Positions 28,179-38,490 of a stretch of 64,000 bases of DNA are shown here, piece after piece; position 1 is the first letter of the stretch, and each line of letters starts with the position of its first letter. A model generated the notes under the pieces. That model searched no databases, was not told where the DNA came from, and saw nothing but the letters and a program-made list of their open reading frames with translations. The position numbers and the translations under genes were made by a program. Source of the stretch: Homarus americanus (lineage: Eukaryota; Arthropoda; Malacostraca; Decapoda; Nephropidae); contig NW_024753828.1 in the NCBI RefSeq assembly GCF_018991925.1, positions 926,859 to 990,858 on the forward strand. The letters run 5' to 3'.

Positions 28179-28180
<2 letters not shown>
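27352..28180. other. Spacer, no gene seen
   Basis: AT-rich, especially 27955-28035 (ATATATAACATAA, ATTATATATAATGATTACG). No supported gene. Confidence 0.5.

Positions 28181-28254
<74 letters not shown>
28181..28254. repeat. (GT)37 microsatellite
   Basis: Perfect GT dinucleotides. The poly Thr-His ORF on the minus strand is an artefact. Confidence 0.98.
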
Positions 28255-28255
<1 letters not shown>

Positions 28256-29332
28256 GTTGATAAATCGGTTGGGCATTAATAATAGCGCTGTGCCTTAAGG
28301 AATACTGCACTGTCAGATTATGATGGTTAGGTCGGGGTAGACACGCGAGGCCTGGAGCATTGCTGATGGCCGAGACCCACGGTAAAAACTGAGTTAAAGG
28401 CTGACACGCCAACCAAAACGTTGTTAAACCGACCAGTAGCAACGGCGAGAAACTTGACGCTGTCTGTGTAGAAGTTTGACAAGTTGTGAAATTTAGAGCA
28501 TTTCTCTTAACGCTATATTACATTATTAAGTAATGTATTGTACTTATGTAACGAGTGCAGGGGAACGTTAAGATAATGGAGAGTTATGTATTTACGAGTT
28601 ACAAAGATTATCAAGGAATTGTTAGTACCGAGATGTGGAGTGCTAGTAAGGGATTTTGATTTTTAGGACAATAATCAAGATCATTCACTGAGCTGTGCCT
28701 ATGAGGTGAGTTTGAAGCCAGGTGAGCACGTTACTAGGTGAAGACTGTCGAGTTGTGTTTCATATGTAGGCTTAGGACGCTGCTTTATATTTTAAAATGA
28801 ATTAAAAGTAAGTGGACACAGTCTCATCTCACTGTCAAATATTTTGGAAATATTACTTTGTAGGAATCACTGTTCTTGTACTAATGTCTCTGAGTACGGG
28901 ATAAAACTTTGGCATTTGTTGAGACGAACCAAGTAGTTATCGATGGAAAAAAAATAATACTCAACAAGTGATACTAGTTGTGGTGTGAGCGGGATGCAGA
29001 CTCAGGTGCACTGGATTAGCCCACACTCCCTCGGCCCCTGACCTGCTTGTGTCTCCCTCTCCCTCCAGCTCCCCGGGCCCCTTCAGGAGTTGTTGACTTT
29101 GAACCTTTGACTCGTGGCTGACACTGTAATATCAGGTCCGCTGCCAGGATCTTTTATATAATATTATTTGTGATTTTTAGCCATGCCGTCAGTCTAGAAA
29201 TATTGACGGTGACGTCTAGCGACAGGGTAACCGGCCACATATACATCCTCCTGCTGATGGTTTATATTGTGACAAGGTGGTGGCACCCATGACAGTGCTC
29301 CCTCTGACGGCCGTAGCTGACAGTGACCTATA
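28255..29332. other. Spacer, no gene seen
   Basis: No gene, RNA or transposon recognised. Confidence 0.5.
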
Positions 29333-29367
29333 TTGAATCCAAGGTCAATATATTGACCTTGATTCAA
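29333..29367. other. Near-perfect 35-bp palindrome with AGGTCA half-sites
   Basis: The left arm TTGAATCCAAGGTCAATA and right arm TATTGACCTTGATTCAA are complementary over 17 bp with one extra C in the left arm. The centre reads AGGTCA-ATATAT-TGACCT, an inverted pair of nuclear-receptor half-sites with a 6-nt spacer. It could be a cruciform or a protein-binding palindrome. Function is not shown. Confidence 0.7.
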
Positions 29368-30095
29368 TCTAGCCTCGTCGCGTACGGTAGTCAACAGTAT
29401 TACGTCACCATTAGTAATGATTAAGGTATTTAAGGTTGGCCCTGACGACTTATTCATGGTGTGGCGGGATAATTAAATCGGCTGACTTGTGATTGTCATT
29501 TAACCAAATAATTATGTCATGTAATTTAATTTAACGCTGGGTGAGCAGAGTATAGACCACCTCAGTCATTACCTCACTTGTCTCCACTGTCATTCTTGCG
29601 CCAGTCGTCCCTCAACCTCAAATTACCTAAAAAAAAAGCTGACAACATAATACTTAGTTCATATAGTGTGTGTGTGTGTGTGTGTGTGTGTAAACAGATA
29701 TGTTGATATATGTGTGAAGGTCCGTTTTCCCTCCAGCAATAGGATGTCATTCTGTGACAGAGAGCGAGGTAATTTCGTAGACGGTGCTACTCCAGATGGT
29801 GCGGGTAAAAGTTATGTTACATTAAGTTTCCTGTATAGCAAACGATGACCCCCTGCACCTCACCCGTCAGTCAGTCACCGTGTTATGAAGTGTGAGACAG
29901 TGTGGTGTGATGATGTGACGTCGTGTGGGTACAGTATGGTATACTGTTCAGGTCCATATTTACTCCCTGATGGCAAAATAAATAAATTGGTTTGTAAGGA
30001 CATTTAGTTACTCTTTAGACTGTAAGGTGTTTACGGTTGTGACGGGGGGGCACCAGCAACTGCGGGTTTTCGGCAGCTCAATCCAAAGAGCTGGA
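29368..30095. other. Spacer with a (GT)13 tract
   Basis: (GT)n at 29666-29691. No gene recognised. Confidence 0.5.
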
Positions 30096-30265
30096 ATTGA
30101 ATTGAAACAGTTAATTAGCCAGAAAAACCCAGATACAGAGTGGATAATAATAACAATATTAACATGGCTGACCCAGTTGAGAACCTGAGCTCTCGTTTAG
30201 GCACCTGATATATACTATACATTTATCTCAAGGAAGTTTTACGTAACATTTAGTATCATCTGGAA
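30096..30265. repeat. Dispersed repeat family, copy 2
   Basis: Diverged relative of 14101-14280, in the same orientation, with several small gaps (for example a 6-8 bp gap after CAAGGAAG). The next feature to the right is the 3' tail of a LINE, so this copy may have been adjacent to that insertion site. Confidence 0.75.
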
Positions 30266-30614
30266 TAGTACAATAGCATGGTGGTAATAAAAACATCTCA
30301 TAATGTTACCACGGTTATCACTTCAATATTTATTAATTTTATTTGTTTATTTATTTATTTATTTTATTTTATTTTTTTATACATAAATTACAGTGGAATT
30401 GAAAAACATAAGTATAATGGGGGAGCAGTACAACATGGGTTGTACAGTAATAAGGTTGAACAAGAGGACAGAGCTGTTAGGATCATGTCTAGTTGGCAAT
30501 TATGTTTATTGCAATGGTAATTACTTATCTATTTACATGATAATTTCCGATAAAACGTTTTTGATGGTACAATAAAAGCAGGTACTGTAAATATAGTAGA
30601 TGTTACAAGAAATA

Positions 30615-33600
30615 TTAATACTTAGACAATAGATATTTTTTAAGAGATGATTTAAAGGAAGGGAGCGTAGTCTTTGCTCGGATGGGTGGGGGTAAGTTGG
30701 TCCACACCTTCACACCATGATATTTTATGGAGGTCTGGGACTGAGAGGAGCGCATGGGGGCTGGTCTTAGTAGCTCTGGGTGCCTTAAGTTGTATCTCTG
30801 ATTATTCCGGAACTGGAAATAATTATTGTCAAGCAAGTGATTGATAGATTTGTAAACAAAGAGGGCACAGCAGTAGGTGTTAATATCTTCGAATTTTAAA
30901 ATTTTCAATATAGCAAATTTTTCGTTTGTGTGATCGGTTTTTTTTCAAGTAGGTCATTGTCAGTACAACTCTCTTTTGTGCAGTAACCAGAGATTGTTTT
31001 TGAAGAGCCAGAGGCCCCCCCCCCCCATAGTGTGTGACAGTGTATCAGGTGTTGGTAAACAAGATCATGATAGATTTGTTTCATTGCTGTGAGAGTGAGT
31101 GACTGTCGAGTGTGATGCATGATACCGCACTGTTTATTGACTTTACTGTAAATGGCTTGTATGTGGTTTCTCCAGTTAAGTTTCTCATCAACAATAACCC
31201 CAAGGAATTTAGTATTTTGTTCGCGTTTGAGGACTGTATTACCAAGGTACAGGGGGTCCAAGTCTGGGGGTAAGTTTTTCCTTCTGTGAAAGATCGTGTA
31301 GTTGGTTTTCTCAAGGTTTATGGTCAGTTTATTACGTATTACCCAGGTCCTGACTTTAGTCAATTCAATGTTCATAGTTCTCATCAAGGAATGGAGGTCT
31401 GAGTTGCTGGCATAGAGATTACTATCGTCTGCAAATAAGTTGTATTTTATGAGTGAGCTGGCGTGGACTATGTCGTATATGTACAACAGAAACAGTACTG
31501 GACCGAGAATGGAACCTTGGGGAACGCCATACAAGATTGGCAAGGAGTCAGATTGGTGATTATTATAGCAGATATACTGCATCCTGTTGGACAGATATGA
31601 GGGAAACCAATTGTGGGACAGGCCCCTAACGCCGTAATGTTCAAACTTTGAAAGGAGGATGGTATGGTCGACAGTATCGAAGGCTTTAGAGAGGTCCAAG
31701 AATATACCGACTGCGAACTGACTGTCATCAAAGGTAATTTAAGATGTCATTAGTAAAGGATAGCAGAGCACTCTCAGTCGGCCTTCTAGCTCTAAAGCCA
31801 AACTGGGAGTCTGTAAAGATGTTATTGGCATTGCAGAAGGAATTTAGTCTATTACATGCTAGCTTTTCCAGTATCTTACTCAAGGCTGGGAGGACTGATA
31901 TGGGGCGGTAATTCTTGAAGAGATGTTTGTCCCCAGATTTTTTATATGCTGGGTGAACTTTAGCAATTTTCAGTTTATCAGGAAAGACACCACTAGTGAA
32001 GGAGGAGTTACAAATGTGTCGGAGAACATGTAGTAATAAGTGGGCTACTTTCTTAATGATGCTCATTGGTATATTGTCTTCGCCTGCTGCTGCATCTTTG
32101 GACATTTTTATGATGGCCAGTAATTCATCTGCTGTGACAGGAGATAAGAACAGCTCATTTTGCTGTCTGCTTTGCAGGTAGGCTCTAAATTCCTCATGGT
32201 GATCAGGGATGCTCTCTGCAAGATTTTTGCCAACATTAATAAAATATTAATTGAAGTGGTTGGCAATGGGGGAGGGTTCCGTTATAACTGAATCATTTAT
32301 CATAAACGCTGAGTGGGGGGCCGAAGGCTGAGTGTTCCTGTTCTGAATAGAATTTATGACATTCCAGGTTTTCTTACTGTCGCCTGATGCTGACTGGAGC
32401 TTATGTGTATAATAGTTACGTCTGGCATTTTTAACTGCTTGAGTTACTCTATTTCTGATACTTCGGTACGCATCACCGAAAGTTATGGGTCATTTTGCAA
32501 ATTTCCTTTGAAGTTTGTGTTTTTCTTTTATCGTTATCTTAATTTCGCTTGTGATATAGAGTTTGGAAATGGATACGGTTTTCACTGACTTAGTTTTGAG
32601 CGGGAAGCATTTATCAAAGCAAGCATTGAAGATGCAAGAGAAGTTACTGCTGTTCACTTTAGGGTTGTCGGAGGCATAGACACGATCCCAGTTAGTATTC
32701 ATTAGGTTGTTTTCAAAAAGGAGCATGTTGTCGGTGCAGTAGTCTCTGTATTGTATTGAGACTCTACTAGACCTTTCAGGTCTTGTGGCTGTTTTATACA
32801 TGGCAAAAACTGGGAAAATATCTGAGATATTGTTATAAATAATTCCACTTGCAAGATTGTTAGGGGTGTTGTTAGTCCAGATATGATCTATCACAGTGGC
32901 AGAGGTGGCAGTTACTCAGTGGGTTTGGTTATAGTGTTGAAGAAGAGTTAAGAATGACAGGTAGCAAGAAGGTCTAATACTGAGGTGTCGGTTTCTGATT
33001 TTAATAGATTAAGGTTGAAATCTCCTGTAATGTAGCAGTCTTTCCTCTCTGAAAATTTATCAAGAAAATTCCTTACATTAGTGTGGGGTCTTTTGTAGAT
33101 TACTCCTACTAGGATATTTCGTGTGTCGTTACGTAATTAAATGAAAACACTCTCCATTTCTCCTCCTGAACCTTTAAATCATCTCTTACAGAAGTGTTAT
33201 ACTTGATATCAACATATAGGGCGACACCACCACTGTGTCGTGACGTGTTGACGCAGTGTCTATTATAATTAGGAATGTTATACAAATGGTCAATATCGTT
33301 CGTGAGTTTGGTCTCACAGAACCCAAGTACATCAAATTGTGGGCAATAGAAGATAAACACTGATCTAAAAAGGTATCTAGATGAAGGGAAATACTACTGA
33401 TGTTATGGCTAATCAAGGAGAAGGAATGAGGTAGTAGGAGACTAGAACTAAACTCGGGAAAGTCAGGAAAGTAATAGTTACAGTTTGGGTTGGTGTAACC
33501 CAGTGAGTTTTGTAGAAAGGCCTCAGGATCGATATGAGGGAGTATTGTGTCGACACCATGGTTAAATGGGGCGTAACACATACGATTTAGCACATCTAAG

Positions 33601-33755
33601 GGAATGACACTAGCATCATCATTGTGGAAACATTGATACTGATTAAGGAACAGTAAAAACTCAGGGTCACTGAGGTGTGAAAAAGGAAGATCTATGAAAA
33701 TTATAATAGTGGGGGGGCGGGGGGGTAGCGTACTCACAAGTGCTACAACCAACAC
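30615..33755 (-). pseudogene. LINE ORF2: AP endonuclease plus reverse transcriptase, broken
   Basis: ORF2 would nick the target DNA and reverse-transcribe the element RNA at the break. Fragments in sense order: 33755-33360 N-terminal part; 33360-33109 endonuclease (FDVLGFCETKLTNDIDH and SGGVALYVD); 33120-32940 endonuclease C-terminal part (GVIYKRPHTN, then ITGDFNL); 32894-32490 linker beginning with the endonuclease end VIDHIWTN; 32400-31728 linker and early RT (YRPISVLPALSKILEKL, FGFRARRPTESAL); 31699-30905 RT palm, with LDLSKAFDTVDH, YGVPQGSILGPVLFLLYI and catalytic FADDSN; 30908-30615 C-terminal tail (YHGVKVWTNLPPPIR). At least four frame changes break it, and a stop at 32247-32249 falls in a motif normally reading F-N-x-Y-F. 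The catalytic Asp pair is still present. Confidence 0.85.
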
Positions 33756-33824
33756 AATTAGGATGACTGGTACTGTTGAGGGTGATTCCCAGATAGAGTG
33801 GGAGATGCGCCTGTCACTCGGTTT

Positions 33825-34675
33825 TCAGGGTTGCTGGTTTCCACCACAGAGGGTAGTACTCCAGTTGGTCGGCAGGGGGGACTCCTCAGGTGATAGCGAC
33901 AGTGGCTGGTTCCCCCTCAGTGGAGAGGGGGTTCGCGAGGGGCTGGGGGGTTGGTACAGCGGGTGGGTGAGTGGGCGGGTGTCCACTTGCCCTTGTTTCC
34001 CAGCTTCTTTAAACTGGTCCATCTGCTGTAGAAGGGCTTTAGTCGTACCTGGGCAGAGATTTTCGTTGAGGAAGATAGTGATACCTTTCAGTTTACTGCG
34101 GTGATAAAACACTTTGTCACGGTCAGAGGGGGATGAGAATTTTGCTATGATGTCGCGGGGGCGGGAGGAGTTGGTTTCCCGACGCGTTGAACACGGTCAA
34201 ACTTTACTTCAGGAAGTTTAAAATGTTCATTCAACAGGCGTGAAATTTTGCGTTGTGATGACTCCCAGTTCTCGTGGGTGTCTTCAGGGATACCGACAAC
34301 CCTGTGGTTGTTTCGCCGCCCTATGTCATCCACATAATCCACCCGGTCAGCTGTTGTTGTTAGTTCCGTTTTGAGCTTGGAATTCTCCTCACTCAGCTGT
34401 TGAACTTGGGTCTTGAGTGTTCGGTTCTCTTTAGCTTCAACGTTTAACATTGCTTGTAAGTCACTTATTTCCCCTTGCGAGAATTCCAAGCTTCTTTTAA
34501 TCTCACTTAGCTGGTCAGTGAGACGCCGGTCAGCTTCGTCTAGCTTCCTGATGGTCTCCTTATTCATTTGTTGCATGATGTCCTGTATGAGAGTCCGTTG
34601 GACTTCCATTATCACATCAGTCAGCTGTTGTTTCGTGAAGTTTGAATTTTTTATACTAGCAGCCAACTTAGACAT
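33825..34675 (-). pseudogene. LINE ORF1: coiled-coil RNA-binding protein, frameshifted
   Basis: The frame from ATG at 34675 starts MSKLAASIKNSNFTKQQLTD. It has a long heptad-type helical region (about residues 20-115, e.g. LKTQVQQLSEENSKLKTEL), followed by GIPEDTHENWESSQRKISRL and FDRVQRVGKP. A frame change near 34130 leads into RDIIAKFSSPSDRDKVFYH and LKGITIFLNENL. This order (coiled coil, RRM-like core, C-terminal domain) matches L1 ORF1-type nucleic-acid chaperones found in several LINE clades. It then becomes Pro/Ser-rich up to the ORF2 region. Confidence 0.75.
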
Positions 34676-34990
34676 ATTGGAGCTAGTGAGGGCTGAGTAG
34701 CTGGCAGTATGGAGACGGTCTAGTTGTATGGTCAGCTGGGTGGCCTAGTGGGACGGTGGGGGAGGGTGGATAGGACCCGGGAGTTTCCGCCAATTCCGAG
34801 CCAGTAGTGTGAAGGCCTGTTTTCGACCAATGAGAAAGCCTATGAGGAGTGACGTCATGAAAGTTCTGACGTCTCTTGTAGGCTGACGCGATTTGAACAG
34901 GAGTCTGTGCTGCAATTTTGTGTAGGGAGGTGTGGGACGTCTATGGTGGTGACATGGCAGGTATTTGGGTGTATTCTGTTTGGTAAATCC

Positions 34991-35570
34991 TAAGTTCCCA
35001 TTTGTTGTGAGATACGTGGTCCCCGTTTAACTAGCTAGGAACATAGGTTTATTATTTTGAAGAGAAACTGTTAAGTCCTAACATAAAGTATTCAATAAAT
35101 ACAGTAACCGTTAATGAGAGTCCTAATTCATTCCTCCCATATTAAGAAAAAGTAAGTTGGTATAAAAAGATATGATACATTAAATTAGGGACACACATAT
35201 TATAAACGCCTTAGTTAAGGACGTTCAGGTGACGGGCAAGTCGAAGGGAATGATTGAAACCCGTCTTTTGACACATTCAATATTTATTGATGTGATCAAA
35301 ACCTGCAGAGAACAAGGCGTTCATTAGTATTACATGGCGATCTATCTGATACATAATTAGTTAGTCTCACACGATTTCATCTTAATTTCAATTGATTATT
35401 AAGCATAATGACATGATACAAAGTTCATACATCTATTAATCTTAGTTACACTTCATTCCGCATTGTCTTATTGCTCCAGATAAGGCCGAAACGATTAGGC
35501 ATAATTAGTCCACAATATTTCAGTACTGAGGGGTATGTCATCAATTTGGCTGTACTTACAAGTGCGGGTC
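34991..35570. other. AT-rich spacer between two retroelements
   Basis: No gene recognised. It may include unrecognised LTR sequence of the BEL/Pao element to the right. Confidence 0.4.
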
Positions 35571-35904
35571 AATGCGAACCAGTATGGTGTTCCAAGGGAC
35601 AATAGTACTGTGTAAATTGTTCCAGCACAAAAACTCGGCCAGGATCGGGAGTCGGTGTACACCACAGAGGGCTGGTCCTCACAGCATCACTCGAGAGGAC
35701 GATCTGCATCATGGAGGCCAGGCGGCCACGCCACCCTCTAAACCATACACTCAGCAGAATCAGGGCATCTTGTTTGTGCAGGTCGCGTGGGGCGCACGTG
35801 GTCGCAGGCTGATAGATTTAATGTTTGTTCGGGTAAGGCAACGCCAGCACTGTAGTTGAAGCCAGCGGTGATAACACTCCCGGCGTTGGGCAATCGCCCA
35901 AGAT

Positions 35905-36660
35905 TTATGGTGTGGCGTGTTCAAGAAGGCATACACGGGTCACTGACCTTCGGAACTCCCTAGATACGGTTTTGCACACGCACCTGGTGCACCAGATCGT
36001 CAGCTCCTGGGACCACTGCCGTGACCCTGCCCAATGGCCATGTGTTGCGAGGAAGATTTTTCCAGTGACGAGGACAAGGTCGCCTTCCTGGAGATTCCGT
36101 GTTGGTTCTATATACCTCTGTCTTTTGCGGAGTAGTGGAAGGTACTCCCTCACCCAGCGTTTCCAGAAGTGGTCTGTTAGGAACTGCACGTGCCGCCACC
36201 GTCGTTAATATGAGTCCTTCACAAAACATCCTCCCAGTTACAGGTCAGCATGTGGGCCACCGTGGAGGACGTGGGCTGGTGTAAGCGCTTCCAGGTCTCT
36301 CACGTCGCTCGAGGCAGGTGTGATGGGTCGACTATGTATGATCGCTTCCACTTCACAAAATAGCGTCTGCAGACGATATTCATCCAGGACTTGGGTCTCC
36401 ACAATTGCTCTGAGAACCTTTCTGACTTCGGATTTGCCGTTCCCAGACTCCTCCCATGTGCGAAGCCGCTGGCGGGTTGAATACCCATTCTATATCTTTC
36501 TTCTGAAAGTGTCTTCCAGTTCTCTCATGTCGCTCGACGCAGGTGCTATGGTTCGACTATTTATTATTGTTTCCACTTCACAAATAGTATCTGCAGTCCG
36601 TATTCATTCAGGACTTGTGTCCTCAGAACTGTTCTGAGAACCTTCTGACTGTTCAAATTT
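35905..36660 (-). pseudogene. BEL/Pao integrase C-terminal region, frameshifted and internally duplicated
   Basis: Sense fragments: FCEVEAIIHSRPITPASSDV then RDLEALTPAHVLHGGPHADL (about 36375-36240), then FLTDHFWKRWVREYLPLLRK (36190 down), GDLVLVT, WPLGRVTAVVPGADDLV in a shifted frame, and finally RRSVTRVCLLE near the stop at 35905. This order (integrase core end, the Trp-rich linker, and the PLGRV...RPVTKL-type C-terminal domain) is characteristic of Pao/BEL polyproteins. The block at about 36500-36660 repeats that at 36300-36440 in degraded form (CEVE, INSR, PASSD again), a duplication inside the element. Confidence 0.8.
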
Positions 36661-36681
36661 GCCATTCCAAAACTCCAAACG

Positions 36682-36945
36682 TCATGCTGCTTCCCTTTCT
36701 TCCCCCTTTGGGAAATACGCCTCCAGCATTTCAGTCACAGTTCGTCGCACTTCTGTCATCATGTTAGACCCGGGATTTTGGTCAGGTGCTGAGCATTCGG
36801 GCTCAGGCAGAGGGTGGCCCCCTTCAGCTTCTGTTGCCGTAAAGTCGTGGTCTTTCAGCTCTGGAGGGACAACTTCTACCTCTGGGTCTCGGTCACCTTC
36901 GTCCATGTTCACCCTTCCTTTTCGTTGCTCTGGATCCATTTCCAC
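36682..36945 (-). pseudogene. Short N-terminal ORF of the BEL/Pao remnant (gag start?)
   Basis: 87 codons, rich in Glu, Asp and Pro (EMDPEQRKGRVNMDEGDRDP, then PEPECSAPDQNP), ending in a possibly helical MMTEVRRTVTEMLEAYFPKG. Its position upstream of the integrase fragment and downstream of the 36-bp repeat suggests the start of the gag-pol ORF. The composition alone does not prove it. It runs straight into the duplicated integrase segment. Confidence 0.4.
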
Positions 36946-37065
36946 AACCTCTTGTCCTTTTATTGATATTCATTTACAGCTCCGGTTAGGTCTCAAAGTT
37001 TGTTCGATGAACCACTTCTCACCGCCTATATTTGGTGGTGCAGCTCGCTGCTTGTATTTATGTTT

Positions 37066-37250
37066 GACGATAGTAGGTCACTGCTGGTTGCTTGTGGTGT
37101 TACAAGTGGCACTTCACTGCTGGTTGCTTATGGTGTTACAAGTGGCATTTCACTGCCGGTTGCTTACGGTGTTACAAGTGGCACTTCACTGCCGGTTGTT
37201 TACGGTATTACAAGTGGCATTAAACTGCCGGTTGCTTACGGTGTTACAAG
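37066..37250. repeat. 36-bp tandem repeat, 5 units
   Basis: Units contain GGTTGCTTACGGTGTTACAA followed by GTGGCACTTCACTGCC, with variants (GGTTGTTTACGGTATTAC, GTGGCATTAAACTGCC). It lies where the leader of the BEL/Pao element should be. The ORFs through it on the plus strand (up to 258 codons) are by-products of a period divisible by 3. Confidence 0.9.
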
Positions 37251-37300
37251 TAAATTTAATCACGCTTACCGTGTATTTCGTTGAGTTGGTTATTTGTTAC

Positions 37301-38490
37301 CTTAAAACCGGTGGGAATGAATCAATTTTCCTTTCCTTCGTAACCTCAGTAGCGGGAGGCAGCTCTGTCTGTACGAAAAGGAACACTGGCAACCTGTGGT
37401 CCACACTCATATGGCAGTGCCCCGACCAGTACTGATGTAATGTATGTTTTCCAATTTAAGGGTACAAGTATGCAACACCAAAGGAGGACATGAAATTCAG
37501 ATATCATTCGACGATTTCCTTATTTTTACGTTCGGTTAGTAACAATAATTCGTTGCTGATGCAGTAGAAAAGGAGATGAGGTTGACAGGTCAACGGATAT
37601 GGTCATTCTGGCACCATCGTGTCGTGACAGCAGAAGGATTGTACACTGATTAGTACTTCTGAGGTTTTCGTCTGGCAACCACTATGTAAGGCTCCTTATA
37701 TCATTGGCGAGTATCGTCTCACATTTGGTATAATTGTATTTGTTAAGATGAATTAGTTTATTTACTACCTGTGGATAAGTGTTCCATCCATAGAAAACGG
37801 AAACTGGTATCGTTCAAGATAATCTACTTAATATTTCTTAATACACACCTATATTTACGACCTTGGATCACGGTTAGGTCAAACTGTAACAAATTATCTC
37901 CGACTAAATTGTCTGTGTATTGAATCTCATAGTGCAATCTTCTTTTAGGATTACTGTTCACTAACATCTCGTATAATCTTGACTCTGATGTCTAATACTT
38001 AAAATGATCACTATGTTGTTATTTGTAGAGATATCGTTGTCTGTGCCAGATTATCAGCCAATGCTTGCTCACCTACAACCATTACCTCTACCCATCGCTT
38101 AGTATTTACTGTACATTAACCTTCACAAATTCGCGTGAACCCTCGGAGGGCGGATATGGCGAGGCAGTGACGCTTCCTTCAGGGGAAGTTACGTCGTGTC
38201 CACCGCCCCACCACACTAACGTGTGCCTCACACTTTATATGTTTGGAGATCATAATTATAAGAGGTTGGAGTATTACCATGTCTGTATCTGCTCCTTTGT
38301 TTCTGAAATGTATAAAAGTAAATTAAATCCGAGGCCAGGGTGGAGGTGGTGGGTGTGGGGGTGACCAGCGTGGTGGGTGTGTCTGCTGAAGGATTGTTTA
38401 TATACTGAGCCTTTGGTGGTGTATACACAGGTGGGTGATCCCGCCCCGCTCAGGGACTGTGACTATGTCGACTGGCAAAAGATTTAGCGA
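37301..38490. other. Unique sequence, no gene recognised
   Basis: No gene or transposon recognised, and no copy of the 35.6-kb LTR-like sequence was seen by eye. Confidence 0.45.

Larger units (their letters stand above)
30335..34990 (-). mobile_element. Near-full-length, decayed two-ORF LINE
   Basis: A non-LTR retrotransposon read on the minus strand. In sense order it has a GC-rich 5' region (about 34990-34676), ORF1 (34675 to about 33825), ORF2 with endonuclease and reverse transcriptase (about 33755-30615), a 3' UTR (30614-30381), and a 3' tail of AAAT/AAAAT repeats (30380-30335 on the plus strand as TTTAT units). About 4.6 kb is close to full length for such elements. Protein layout and tail type suggest the CR1/L2/Jockey side of the LINE tree, but I cannot fix the clade. 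Frameshifts and stops show it is dead. The 5' limit is an estimate. Confidence 0.85.
35571..37300 (-). mobile_element. BEL/Pao LTR retrotransposon remnant, large internal deletion
   Basis: Read on the minus strand. A 36-bp tandem repeat (37066-37250) precedes an 87-codon acidic N-terminal ORF (36945-36682). This is followed directly by integrase C-terminal sequence (36660-35905), so protease, reverse transcriptase, RNase H and most of the integrase are missing. Beyond the integrase stop, the minus strand reads GCCGGGAGTGTTATCACCGC at about 35883-35864: a purine-leaning stretch followed by TGTT, as expected for the start of a BEL 3' LTR. The LTR end and any 5' LTR were not identified, so outer limits are approximate. 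Confidence 0.7.

Noticed and set aside
36659..37435. 258-codon plus-strand ORF
   Set aside because: It is antisense to the BEL/Pao remnant and runs through the 36-bp repeat. The opposite strand carries the recognisable protein.
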